From Bacillota bacterium (GTDB lineage Bacteria > Bacillota > Clostridia > Acetivibrionales > DSM-1351), in contig JAEWCZ010000081.1 of assembly GCA_023390335.1 (NCBI GenBank), positions 1 through 64,000 on the forward strand: DNA of 64,000 nucleotides, given 5' to 3'. Shown here one piece after another: positions 24,986-32,957 of this stretch (positions are counted from its first letter, which is position 1; every line of letters starts with the position of its first letter). Position numbers and translations under genes: made by a program. Below the pieces are notes generated by a model. That model was not told where the DNA came from and searched no databases. It was given only the letters and a program-made list of their open reading frames with translations.

Positions 24986-26473
24986 CTAACCCCCAATTCC
25001 CAGAATTATATTGGTTGTATTGTCCATTAACTCTTTAAAAGGCGTCGGAATATATATCCCTGCCAAAACCGTAATACATAATAGTATAATAAGGACCGTT
25101 GGTCCGATAATATCCAGTTCACCCGGTTTAATTTCAGGGTTACTATTTTTACCGTAAAACATTTTAGCCAACTGTTTTGTAAAACCGGCAAAAACCATTG
25201 ATAGAAATATTAACAACAATGCTGTTGCAATGTATTTTTTTGAAAATAGAGTTCCCACAACAGTATTAAATTCACTCATAAATACGCCAAATGGAGGCAT
25301 GCCGGTTATTGCAAATGTACCGAGGACAAAGACAATTCCCGTGACAGGCATTGTTTTAATAAGTCCATGAATACTGGATATCTTTTTAGTATGGTGTTTC
25401 AAATAAACGTTTCCGGTAGCCAGGAACAACATTAGTTTTGTCATTGCATGATTAAAGGTATGATAAAGTGCGGCAAAGACGCTTATCGGCGTACAAATTC
25501 CAAGACCTAAAGCAATTATTCCCATGTGTTCAATACTGGAATACGCCAATATTCGTTTATAATCCTGTTGAACCAATATGAATACAGCTGCTGTACCAAT
25601 TGAAAGTAAACTAAGTATAATCAGCAGATTTCCGGTGTAACTGTTGCTGCCAAGGCATTTATTGACTATGGACATAACCCTTATTACTCCATACATTGCT
25701 GTATTGAGCAAAACTCCCGATAAAAGTGCACTTACAGGCGAAGGTGCCTGACTGTGAGCATCCGGAAGCCATGTATGCATAGGTGAAAAACCAACCTTTG
25801 TGCCGAAACCAATTAATATAAAAATAAATGCTATTTTTAATATACTTGGATCAAGTGCAACCGCATATTTGATAAGATAACTCCAGTCCAATCCTAAAAT
25901 TCTTGCTCCTCCCAGTTTAACAGTTGAGGAGTAAAACAAGAGGATGATCCCAAGCAGGGCAAACGCAATACCAACCGAGCAAATAATAAGATACTTCCAA
26001 GCAGCCTCTATTGCACGCTTGTTGTTATAAAAACCAACCAAAAAAGCAGAAGCCAGAGTGGTTGCCTCAATAGAAATCCACATGACACCCATATTACGAG
26101 TAGTTAAAGCCAGTATCATTGACAAAACAAATGCATTGGATAATGAATAATACAACTTTAGCTTACCTATTGTAATTACCTTTTTCTTTAATTCCTGTCC
26201 AAAGTAACTTATTGAGTACAGAGAAACTAAAAAGAATGCCAGTGTCGTTATAAACAATATATATCCACTTAGTGAGTCCATATAAAAAATATTCTTCAAT
26301 AAACCTGAGCTTTCAATGACCTTATACTTATTAATATCAATAAGTGACAGAATTGATATTATTAGCAATCCTGCTGCCCCAATTAAATTTATAATATGTA
26401 TAAATAATCTATTTTTACTAATCCATACCAGCCCACCTGCCAGTACCGGTATAATTATAAATGCCGGAATCAT
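24986..26473 (-). CDS. Ehr complex proton-pumping-type subunit (HyfF/NuoN-M-like)
   Basis: 495-residue membrane protein with about 14 hydrophobic helices of the Mrp-antiporter/NuoL-M-N family. Characteristic segments: WISIEATTLASAFLVGFY with the helix-5-type glutamate, GFGTKVGFSPMHTWLPDAHSQAPSPVSALLSG with the helix-7-type lysine, SSIEHMGIIALGLG and LYHTFNHAMTKLMLF. These charged residues form the proton or sodium path in complex I. Length and order match HyfF of the formate-hydrogenlyase-like operon. Spacing to the next gene is 3 bases, so co-translation with the large subunit is likely. Confidence 0.88.
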   Translation of the reverse strand: MIPAFIIIPVLAGGLVWISKNRLFIHIINLIGAAGLLIISILSLIDINKYKVIESSGLLKNIFYMDSLSGYILFITTLAFFLVSLYSISYFGQELKKKVITIGKLKLYYSLSNAFVLSMILALTTRNMGVMWISIEATTLASAFLVGFYNNKRAIEAAWKYLIICSVGIAFALLGIILLFYSSTVKLGGARILGLDWSYLIKYAVALDPSILKIAFIFILIGFGTKVGFSPMHTWLPDAHSQAPSPVSALLSGVLLNTAMYGVIRVMSIVNKCLGSNSYTGNLLIILSLLSIGTAAVFILVQQDYKRILAYSSIEHMGIIALGLGICTPISVFAALYHTFNHAMTKLMLFLATGNVYLKHHTKKISSIHGLIKTMPVTGIVFVLGTFAITGMPPFGVFMSEFNTVVGTLFSKKYIATALLLIFLSMVFAGFTKQLAKMFYGKNSNPEIKPGELDIIGPTVLIILLCITVLAGIYIPTPFKELMDNTTNIILGIGG

Positions 26474-26497
26474 ATGCCCTCCCTGAAACTCAATAAT

Positions 26498-27160
26498 TTA
26501 ACCTTTTAAATGCTTTAATTTGTTTACATCTATAGAATCAAACGTGCTATTTATCTTAAAAACAAATATACCCATAATTAAAAATGCAGTTAACAAATCA
26601 AAGAAAAGACCAAGTTCAACAATCATTGGCATTCCGTCAGTAGTCATCATAGCTGCTAGAAACAACCCGTTTTCTATTACAAGAAATCCAACAATCTGTC
26701 CCAATGCTTTTTTTCTGCTTATCATGAAGAACAATCCAATCATAACAACTGATAAAGAATAGATAAGATAATTTTTAGTTACCGAATTTGTAATACCTTC
26801 TATGTGATAAACTATATACCAACAAAGAACAACCAAGCCACAGCATATAAGCATAGATATAGGTATATTTATAAAAAAGTCTTTTTCTACCTTGTATTCC
26901 ACCTTGTCAGAGGTTCTTCTCATAGCCATTGGAATTACAAATACTTTAAATACTACAATCAACAAAAATATAAAAATAACCTCATCAAACTTTTTTGACT
27001 CAACCATACTCTTAACTGAAATAATCAGTGAAATAAAAGCAAGTAACAGTGATTGAAGCCTGAATGTTGTAATATAAGAATTTTGACGCTTATTAGCTAC
27101 AAGCGTAAAAGATGAAATTAATATAAGAATTGCTAAAAGGTTTAAAGCGTTATTATACAT
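26498..27160 (-). CDS. Ehr complex HyfE-like membrane subunit
   Basis: 220 residues, strongly hydrophobic with about seven predicted helices. Placement between the HyfC- and HyfF-like genes and the C-terminal NuoK-like part (GQIVGFLVIENGLFLAAMMTTDGMP, with the membrane glutamate) identify it as hydrogenase-4 component E. It probably bridges the antiporter-like subunits. The ribosome binding site is GTGGGGG. No HyfD-like (second NuoN-type) gene is present in the set. Confidence 0.83.
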   Translation of the reverse strand: MYNNALNLLAILILISSFTLVANKRQNSYITTFRLQSLLLAFISLIISVKSMVESKKFDEVIFIFLLIVVFKVFVIPMAMRRTSDKVEYKVEKDFFINIPISMLICCGLVVLCWYIVYHIEGITNSVTKNYLIYSLSVVMIGLFFMISRKKALGQIVGFLVIENGLFLAAMMTTDGMPMIVELGLFFDLLTAFLIMGIFVFKINSTFDSIDVNKLKHLKG

Positions 27161-27185
27161 TTTTTTACCCCCACACCAATATCGT

Positions 27186-28124
27186 TTATCTTAAAACAAA
27201 GCTCGTTAAAAAACCTAAAACAGCAATAATTAGAGCAATTGCAGCATAGTTCGGAAGACTGAAAAGCCTGAACTTGACTGTATTAATCTCAACAATACTT
27301 ACTAGTAAGGTGATTATAAATAGTTTAAGCAGGTATACTCCAAGACCGGCTAATATACTTTCCATGTTCAACCCGACAGGAATTAAAATGTTAGCCATAA
27401 ACGTCATAAATACCAATTGCTTTAAATATGAACCCATTTCAATGAAAGCCAGATGCCTCCCTGAGTATTCCAAAGTCATTGCTTCGTGTACCATGGTAAG
27501 CTCAAGATGTGTTGAAGGGTCATCTACCGGAATTCGAGATGACTCTGCAATCATTACCATTAACATGGCTGCAAACAGTAGGATATTTATTGTTGAAAAA
27601 GCACCGTCACCGTTTTTTGCAGCATATTCATATATTGAAAAAACACTTGTTGAAGCAATCTCGGGGTTCGCACCTACTGTAATAATTATAAGAAAAAGAG
27701 CAGGTTCAACCAACGCTGAAATCAGTAATTCCCTGCTGCTCCCCATTCCTCCGAAGGTGCTTCCGGTGTCCAGTCCTGCTAAAGCCATAAAAATACGTCC
27801 GGCTACCAAAAGATAAACAATTACTAAAAGGTCAGTATAAAAGGAAAACCCTTTTAACTGGTATAATACAGGCAAGCACATAACTGCGGCAAGGGAAGTT
27901 ACAAAATAAACATAGGGTGCCATAGTATAAATCCATGAAGAAGTGCTTGAAACCACTAAGTCTTTTTTTAACAGCTTCGCCAAATCATAATAGGGTTGAA
28001 AAACTGAAGCCCCTATCTTATGCTGTATTTTTGATTTAATTTTCCTAATGACTCCTGTAAAAAGTGGAGCTATTAAGAGTAATAAAAACATTTGAAAAAT
28101 AAATTTTAAAACTGAAACAAACAT
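27186..28124 (-). CDS. Ehr complex HyfC/NuoH-like membrane anchor
   Basis: 312 residues with about eight transmembrane helices and typical NuoH/HycD signatures: RKIKSKIQHKIGASVFQPYYD near the N-terminus (cytoplasmic loop that docks the peripheral arm), GSTFGGMGSSRELLISALVEP and the acidic loop ESSRIPVDDPSTHLELTMVHE. This subunit couples electron transfer in the peripheral arm to ion movement in the membrane arm. It lies 30 bases downstream of the HyfB-like gene. Confidence 0.88.
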   Translation of the reverse strand: MFVSVLKFIFQMFLLLLIAPLFTGVIRKIKSKIQHKIGASVFQPYYDLAKLLKKDLVVSSTSSWIYTMAPYVYFVTSLAAVMCLPVLYQLKGFSFYTDLLVIVYLLVAGRIFMALAGLDTGSTFGGMGSSRELLISALVEPALFLIIITVGANPEIASTSVFSIYEYAAKNGDGAFSTINILLFAAMLMVMIAESSRIPVDDPSTHLELTMVHEAMTLEYSGRHLAFIEMGSYLKQLVFMTFMANILIPVGLNMESILAGLGVYLLKLFIITLLVSIVEINTVKFRLFSLPNYAAIALIIAVLGFLTSFVLR

Positions 28125-28154
28125 ATGTACGTTCCTTTTTCTTTATTTTTATAA

Positions 28155-30221
28155 TCATACAGTAAATGAATAATATAGTAGCATCAACACCATAATTCCA
28201 AAGAAATACATTAAATAAGCATGTATACTTCCTGTCTGAACATTAAAACGGATTTTTCTTGAAAAATTAATTATAGTACTCACGATAGGCTCATATAAGT
28301 ATTTTTCAAAAAACTTGACCGTAGATGTTGTATAATTACCCTTTTTAATGTGATAAGGTGCAATCCCTTCAGTTATTTCTAAGTCCCTTGATGGTTTAAA
28401 GAAACCTCTAAATATAATTCTCAAAGATTTTGAAAATCCTGTCGCAGAGTACTGCATTTTAGAATTTAGTTTTGTATATCCGCAATCCCATGTATTATAA
28501 CGTTCAACAGAGGTTCTTTTTCTCAGTGCCATTACCACCAATAATAATAAAGCTCCCAATATTACCAGTAAAATAGCAATAAGTCCCGAAGATATGCTCA
28601 AACTGCTGTCTTGTACCGGCAATTTTTGTGATAAAGTTATCGGCCAGTCGGCTTTTAACATATTAATGGTAATTAATTGGCTGTTAACACGGTCTATCAT
28701 GCTTATCGCATACCTTGGAAAAATACCAAGCAACAGACAAAGTACTGATGATGAAGCAAGTGCTGCCAACATAGGCTTACCCGGCTCCCTGGCATTTTCA
28801 GCCTCTGAACTCCTTGGCATTCCAAGAAAACTGATACCAAAAAATTTAACAAAACAGAATGCTACCAAAGCTCCTGTTAAAGCAAGGGCAGCAGCAGCAA
28901 CCATCAGGACTACAACCAACAGGAAGTTTTGGGCTGGTACAAAATGGCTGATACTGCTAATAATTGTCCTGAAAATCATATATTCGCTTATAAAGCCATT
29001 AAAGGGCGGCACTGCGGAGATAGAAAGGCAACCTATGAAAATGAAGACTGAGGCTACAGGCATTTTTTTTATCAACCCGCCCAACTTCTCCATATTTTTC
29101 GTGTGTGCTGAATATTGAACTGTACCTGCACCCATGAAAAGCAGTGATTTGAAAACTGCATGATTCAATGTATGAAGGAGAGTTGCAGTCAAGGATAGTG
29201 AGAGCAGAAAATAATTATCTGATGCTCTTGCAATCATTATCATTCCAATGCCTGCTAAAATAATCCCCATATTTTCTATACTGGAGTATGCCAATAACCT
29301 TTTAATATTTGTGGTAGAAGCAATAGAATATGCAATTCCAATTAATGCTGAAACAATACCCATACAAAGAACTGCTACTCCCCACCTCAAACCACTAACA
29401 GGAAGTATATTAAAAATAAATCTGATAAGGCCGTAAATAGCCATCTTTATCATTACACCTGACATCAATGCTGAAATATTACTTGGAGCTACCGGGTGGG
29501 CATACGGCAACCAGATATGAACAGGTATAATTCCTGCTTTGGTTCCAAACCCAACTAAAAGAAGTAAAAAGATTATATTTGCAACACCGTGAGGTATTGA
29601 TTGTGGATTTATTGATGACAAATTAAAACTGCCTGCATAAGCTGCAATCAAAACAAAGGCTGCCGTAATACAAGCTGTTCCTGTATAAGTCATTATAATA
29701 TATATCCTGCCGGCTTTCTGAACCTCCTCCTTCTCATGCTCGTAAATAACAAGAAAAAAAGAAGCTAGTGACATCAGTTCCCAAAATACCAGAAAAAGGA
29801 GTAAATTGCTGCTCGAAACCAAAAGAACCATTGAAACAATGAACAAATTGTACAAACAACCGAAAACAGATATATTTTTTTTGGAAAAATAGTGGGACAT
29901 GTATGTAAATGAGAATAACGAAACAATAGCTGCTACAATTGAAATAATCATTATAAAAAATGCAGATAAATTATCAATATTAAACTCAATAGACATAAAT
30001 GGTATATTTGTATTGAAATTTAATTTAATTGATGCATCTCTGCAATATATCAGTTTGTAAATCATTAGAATTGAAAGTAGGCTACTTGCTAATAATGCAA
30101 ACGAATTAGACAACCTGTTGGACCACTTTGAACTTGAAGATAAAACTAGGGATGTCAATGCTCCGGTTACATACAACATTATACAAACTATGAAGAAAAA
30201 TGCTATTTGATTTGACAACAT
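28155..30221 (-). CDS. Ehr complex HyfB/NuoL-like antiporter subunit
   Basis: 688 residues with about 16 hydrophobic helices, the length of HyfB/HycC. Signature segments: FLVFWELMSLASFFLVIYEHE with the conserved glutamate, GFGTKAGIIPVHIWLPYAHPVAPSN-type lysine region, SSIENMGIILAGIG and LLHTLNHAVFKSLLFMGAGT. A C-terminal extension carries NTWDCGYTKLNSKMQYSATGF, conserved in HycC proteins. It is the first gene of the operon, behind a consensus promoter at 30277-30305. Together the six genes (B, C, E, F, G and an H/I fusion) form a complete membrane and peripheral arm. Confidence 0.88.
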   Translation of the reverse strand: MLSNQIAFFFIVCIMLYVTGALTSLVLSSSSKWSNRLSNSFALLASSLLSILMIYKLIYCRDASIKLNFNTNIPFMSIEFNIDNLSAFFIMIISIVAAIVSLFSFTYMSHYFSKKNISVFGCLYNLFIVSMVLLVSSSNLLLFLVFWELMSLASFFLVIYEHEKEEVQKAGRIYIIMTYTGTACITAAFVLIAAYAGSFNLSSINPQSIPHGVANIIFLLLLVGFGTKAGIIPVHIWLPYAHPVAPSNISALMSGVMIKMAIYGLIRFIFNILPVSGLRWGVAVLCMGIVSALIGIAYSIASTTNIKRLLAYSSIENMGIILAGIGMIMIARASDNYFLLSLSLTATLLHTLNHAVFKSLLFMGAGTVQYSAHTKNMEKLGGLIKKMPVASVFIFIGCLSISAVPPFNGFISEYMIFRTIISSISHFVPAQNFLLVVVLMVAAAALALTGALVAFCFVKFFGISFLGMPRSSEAENAREPGKPMLAALASSSVLCLLLGIFPRYAISMIDRVNSQLITINMLKADWPITLSQKLPVQDSSLSISSGLIAILLVILGALLLLVVMALRKRTSVERYNTWDCGYTKLNSKMQYSATGFSKSLRIIFRGFFKPSRDLEITEGIAPYHIKKGNYTTSTVKFFEKYLYEPIVSTIINFSRKIRFNVQTGSIHAYLMYFFGIMVLMLLYYSFTV

Positions 30222-30276
30222 GAGTCAAGAACCTCCAAAGAACCCCTTATTTAAAGACTTACTAAATACAGGTTAT

Positions 30277-30305
30277 ATAATACTACCATGAATTTTAAAT
30301 GTCAA
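30277..30305 (-). promoter_or_regulatory. Promoter of the Ehr operon
   Basis: A -35 TTGACA (30305-30300) and -10 TATTAT (30282-30277) are separated by 17 bases, about 55 bases upstream of the HyfB-like start. Near-consensus elements suggest steady vegetative expression. Confidence 0.7.
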
Positions 30306-30375
30306 ATAAGTACTACTCTCTGTAAGTAAATGATATGTTTTTACTTATTAAATCAAATAATATACGATTATATAT

Positions 30376-30666
30376 TTATTTGTCGACCGGTACCAGAATA
30401 GAAACGTTCTCACTTAAATCACTTGAATCCATATGATTTAACTTTTTTATTAAATATATCTTCTTTCTGATATCAGTATTGCCACCGTACTTGGAGGCTA
30501 TAGACCATAAAGAATCGCCCTTTCCAACCGTAACTGACATGTATTGCCTATCATCAAAACCCGCTACTGAAACCGTATAAATCAGAGTAAATGTAAAAAA
30601 TATGGTGAAAAACAAAAAACTGAAAAATCTCTTTTTATTTTTTAAAACAAATTTTTTCCTTGCCAT
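30376..30666 (-). CDS. yneA: SOS cell-division inhibitor, YneA-like LysM protein
   Basis: 96 residues from the ATG at 30666, chosen because GGAGG lies seven bases ahead; the frame opens upstream at 30690. A positively charged N-terminus (MARKKFVLKNKKRFF) precedes one transmembrane helix (about 15-35) and an extracellular LysM domain (about 44-95: VTVGKGDSLWSIASKYG). This matches YneA, the SOS-induced cell division suppressor of Bacillus. Its place, divergent from lexA with LexA boxes in its promoter, is the same as in Bacillus and strongly supports the assignment. It would delay septation during DNA damage from outside the membrane. Confidence 0.87.
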   Translation of the reverse strand: MARKKFVLKNKKRFFSFLFFTIFFTFTLIYTVSVAGFDDRQYMSVTVGKGDSLWSIASKYGGNTDIRKKIYLIKKLNHMDSSDLSENVSILVPVDK

Positions 30667-30684
30667 ATTAATCCTCCACACAAC

Positions 30685-30696
30685 AAACATACGTTC
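30685..30696. promoter_or_regulatory. Near-consensus LexA box in the yneA leader
   Basis: AAACATACGTTC differs from the Firmicute consensus GAAC-N4-GTTC at one base. It lies between the yneA -10 and its start codon. Confidence 0.5.
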
Positions 30697-30707
30697 TTTA
30701 TATTTAT

Positions 30708-30736
30708 ATATTAAGGAACACTTGTTCTTTTGTCAA
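30708..30736 (-). promoter_or_regulatory. yneA promoter with LexA box in the spacer
   Basis: The -35 TTGACA (30736-30731) and -10 TAATAT (30713-30708) are 17 bases apart. A perfect LexA box, GAACACTTGTTC (30716-30727), fills the spacer, so bound LexA would block RNA polymerase directly. Confidence 0.88.
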
Positions 30737-30756
30737 TAGCTTTTGGAAAAACATCC

Positions 30757-30795
30757 GAACATTAGTTTGATTTCCTGGTTTTTATATGTTATACT
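30757..30795 (+). promoter_or_regulatory. lexA promoter with overlapping LexA box
   Basis: The -35 TTGATT (30767-30772) and -10 TATACT (30790-30795) are 17 bases apart. A near-consensus LexA box, GAACATTAGTTT (30757-30768), overlaps the -35, giving autoregulation. Confidence 0.75.
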
Positions 30796-30877
30796 ATAGC
30801 GGTAATAACTGCACTTTTGAGATAATTTCAAGACTTTTATTACATAAAAATATGAGCGTATGCTCAGGGAGGTCTTT

Positions 30878-31525
30878 ATGGCAAAAAAGAATTCTAACAA
30901 ACAACAGGAAATTCTTGATTATGTTTATAAATGTGTTAATGAAAACGGTTATCCGCCTTCTGTAAGGGAAATATGTTCGGCAGTCGGTTTTAAGTCCACT
31001 TCCACGGTACATTCCTACCTTCAAAAGCTGATTGATAGTGGACTTCTTCAAAAGGATCCTACTAAACCCAGGGCAATCAAAATTTTAAATAAATCAAGCC
31101 AAATTAAAGAAAACCGTACCAGCAAAGAAGGATATTATACATCTCGCGAAATGGTGGATGTTCCTGTTGTAGGAAGGGTTACAGCAGGTCAACCTATTCT
31201 TGCTGTCGAAAATATCACCGATACCTTTCCCCTGCCGGTAGATTTCGTTCAAAATAGTGATGCATTTATGCTTAGAATTCAGGGCGAGAGTATGGTAGAA
31301 GCAGGAATTCTTGACAAGGACTTTGTATTGGTTAGACAGCAACCTTCTGCCAATAATGGTGACATTGTTGTAGCTTTGATTGGAGATGAAGCTACATGCA
31401 AAACCTTTTACCGCGAAAAAGACTATATAAGACTTCAACCACAGAACAGCAGTATGGAACCCATCATTGTTAAAGATGAGTTATCAATTCTTGGAAAAGT
31501 AATTGGTGTGTTCAGACGAATGTAA
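30878..31525 (+). CDS. lexA: LexA repressor
   Basis: 215 residues from the ATG at 30878, which has GGGAGG six bases ahead; the frame is open from 30860 but the short form matches family starts (MAKKNSNKQQEILDYV). The N-terminal winged helix (1-70) has VREICSAVGFKSTSTVHSYL. The autocleavage site is VTAGQP (Ala-Gly bond), and the catalytic dyad is the serine in GESMVEAGI and the lysine in DEATCKTFYRE. It represses the SOS regulon until RecA filaments trigger self-cleavage. The gene is divergent from yneA, and the shared 180-base region holds three LexA boxes. A bidirectional terminator separates it from hfq. Confidence 0.96.
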   Translation: MAKKNSNKQQEILDYVYKCVNENGYPPSVREICSAVGFKSTSTVHSYLQKLIDSGLLQKDPTKPRAIKILNKSSQIKENRTSKEGYYTSREMVDVPVVGRVTAGQPILAVENITDTFPLPVDFVQNSDAFMLRIQGESMVEAGILDKDFVLVRQQPSANNGDIVVALIGDEATCKTFYREKDYIRLQPQNSSMEPIIVKDELSILGKVIGVFRRM

Positions 31526-31556
31526 TCATATAAAGTTAAATTTATTACATAAATAA

Positions 31557-31596
31557 AAAACGCAAAAGGACAAAATTTATGTTCCTCTTGCGTTTT
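31557..31596. terminator. Bidirectional terminator between lexA and hfq
   Basis: A 14-base stem with one mismatch (31557-31570 and 31583-31596) is flanked by A and T tracts on both sides. It serves the two convergent genes. Confidence 0.88.
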
Positions 31597-31624
31597 ATTA
31601 TTTACATATTTTGAATATGTAGTA

Positions 31625-31867
31625 TTATTCTTTTCCCTGCTCATTAAAAATAAGATTTACTGATTTCATAGGGCTTATAGTGGAAATTGCATGCTTATAC
31701 ACTAACTGCTGCTTTCCGTCACTGTCAAGAACCACAGTGAAATTATCAAACCCCTTAACCATGCCCTTTAATTGAAATCCATTTGTTAGATAAATAGTAA
31801 CAGCAATGTGTTCCTTTCTTACCTGATTCAAAAATATGTCCTGCAAATTAATAGTATTCTTTACCAA
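31625..31867 (-). CDS. hfq: RNA-binding protein Hfq
   Basis: 80-residue Sm-like hexamer-forming protein. Sm1 motif: NLQDIFLNQVRKEHIAVTIY, TNGFQLKGMVKGFDNFTVVL; Sm2 motif: LVYKHAISTISP, where the YKHA element lines the uridine-binding pore. The start codon is TTG, set by GGAGTG eight to nine bases ahead; family alignment (MVKNTINLQD) agrees. It lies 152 bases downstream of miaA, in the conserved Firmicute order mutS-mutL-miaA-hfq. It would bind sRNAs and A-rich mRNA regions. Confidence 0.95.
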   Translation of the reverse strand: MVKNTINLQDIFLNQVRKEHIAVTIYLTNGFQLKGMVKGFDNFTVVLDSDGKQQLVYKHAISTISPMKSVNLIFNEQGKE

Positions 31868-32019
31868 AGTAATTCACTCCTTTGTTATATATATATTTAT
31901 CCATAAGCTATCCCCACAAAAAATCGAGTTTAACTTAAATTTGATATACTAAAACTACTCTTTTTATTTTACTAGATAATGCCATTTCATGCAACAAGAA
32001 TATAGTTCTACCAAGGTTT

Positions 32020-32946
32020 TTAGCCTTTTACATATTCAAAAATTTCATTAATTACATTTATATTATTTCCAGTATTATCTATATTAAACCACTTAATTCC
32101 ATTAATTCTCTTAAACCAAGTAATTTGCCTTTTTGCGTATCTTCTCGTCCCCTGCTTGATGTTTTCAATTGCCTGTTCAAGTGTAGAATTATTCGTTAAA
32201 AACTCGAGTATTTCCTTGTATCCTATGCCTTGCATAGAAATTATACTGTCTGCATAACCGAGATCTACAAGTTTTTTAACTTCATCCACAAGTCCATTTT
32301 CAACCATGATGTCAACTCTTCTATTTATTCTTTCATACAAAGCCTGCCTGTCCGTCGTCAAGCCAACTAGAATAAATTCGTATTTGGGCGCTATTAATCT
32401 TGAGATTTCATTATGATACGAAATAGGCTTTTGTGTCTGATAGTATACTTCTAAAGCTCTAATTACCCTTTTTATATTATTGGGGTGAATATTTAAAGCC
32501 GATTCAGGGTCAACTTCCTGCAGCTTTTTATGAAGATGCTCAGGTCCTAATTCTTCTGCCTCTTTTTTTAAAGTTTCCCGGAGCTCCCAGTCACTTTCAC
32601 TTTCGCTGAAATTAATGTTATTTATCAAAGAACTGATATACAGTCCTGTCCCCCCTACCACTATCGGTTGTTTACCCTTTTCAAGAATATTCTCTATATA
32701 TTTTTCTGCCAGTTCCTTAAACCTTACAACATTAAAATCTTCACTGGGAAGTACTTCATCAACGAGATAATGCTTTATACCCTGCATTTCTTCCTCGGTA
32801 GGCTTTGCAGTCCCAATATCCATGTATTTGTATATCTGCATGGAATCCGCAGATATAATTTCGCCGTTCATTCTTTTGGCTAGCTCAATAGATAAATTTG
32901 TTTTCCCTGATGCAGTTGGCCCAACTATAACAATAATGCGGTTCAT
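32020..32946 (-). CDS. miaA: tRNA dimethylallyltransferase MiaA
   Basis: 308 residues. P-loop GPTASGKTNLS near the N-terminus, then ISADSMQIYKYMDIGTAKPT (substrate-binding and catalytic Asp), HYLVDE, the VGGTGLYISSL loop and a C-terminal GIGYKEI...GTRRYAKRQITWFKR segment that contacts tRNA. It adds the dimethylallyl group to A37 of tRNAs reading UNN codons; MiaB, encoded at 38117-39556, completes ms2i6A, so both enzymes of the pathway are in this cluster. It starts 11 bases after the mutL stop. Confidence 0.96.
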   Translation of the reverse strand: MNRIIVIVGPTASGKTNLSIELAKRMNGEIISADSMQIYKYMDIGTAKPTEEEMQGIKHYLVDEVLPSEDFNVVRFKELAEKYIENILEKGKQPIVVGGTGLYISSLINNINFSESESDWELRETLKKEAEELGPEHLHKKLQEVDPESALNIHPNNIKRVIRALEVYYQTQKPISYHNEISRLIAPKYEFILVGLTTDRQALYERINRRVDIMVENGLVDEVKKLVDLGYADSIISMQGIGYKEILEFLTNNSTLEQAIENIKQGTRRYAKRQITWFKRINGIKWFNIDNTGNNINVINEIFEYVKG

Positions 32947-32957
32947 AAGTTCCCTTT

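Noticed and set aside
22566..30221. Functional group 4 NiFe hydrogenase or formate hydrogenlyase
   Set aside because: The large subunit lacks all NiFe-binding cysteines and no formate dehydrogenase or hyp genes are in the window.
31435..31644. Open frame on the minus strand between lexA and hfq
   Set aside because: It overlaps the lexA 3' end and the bidirectional terminator; no family features.
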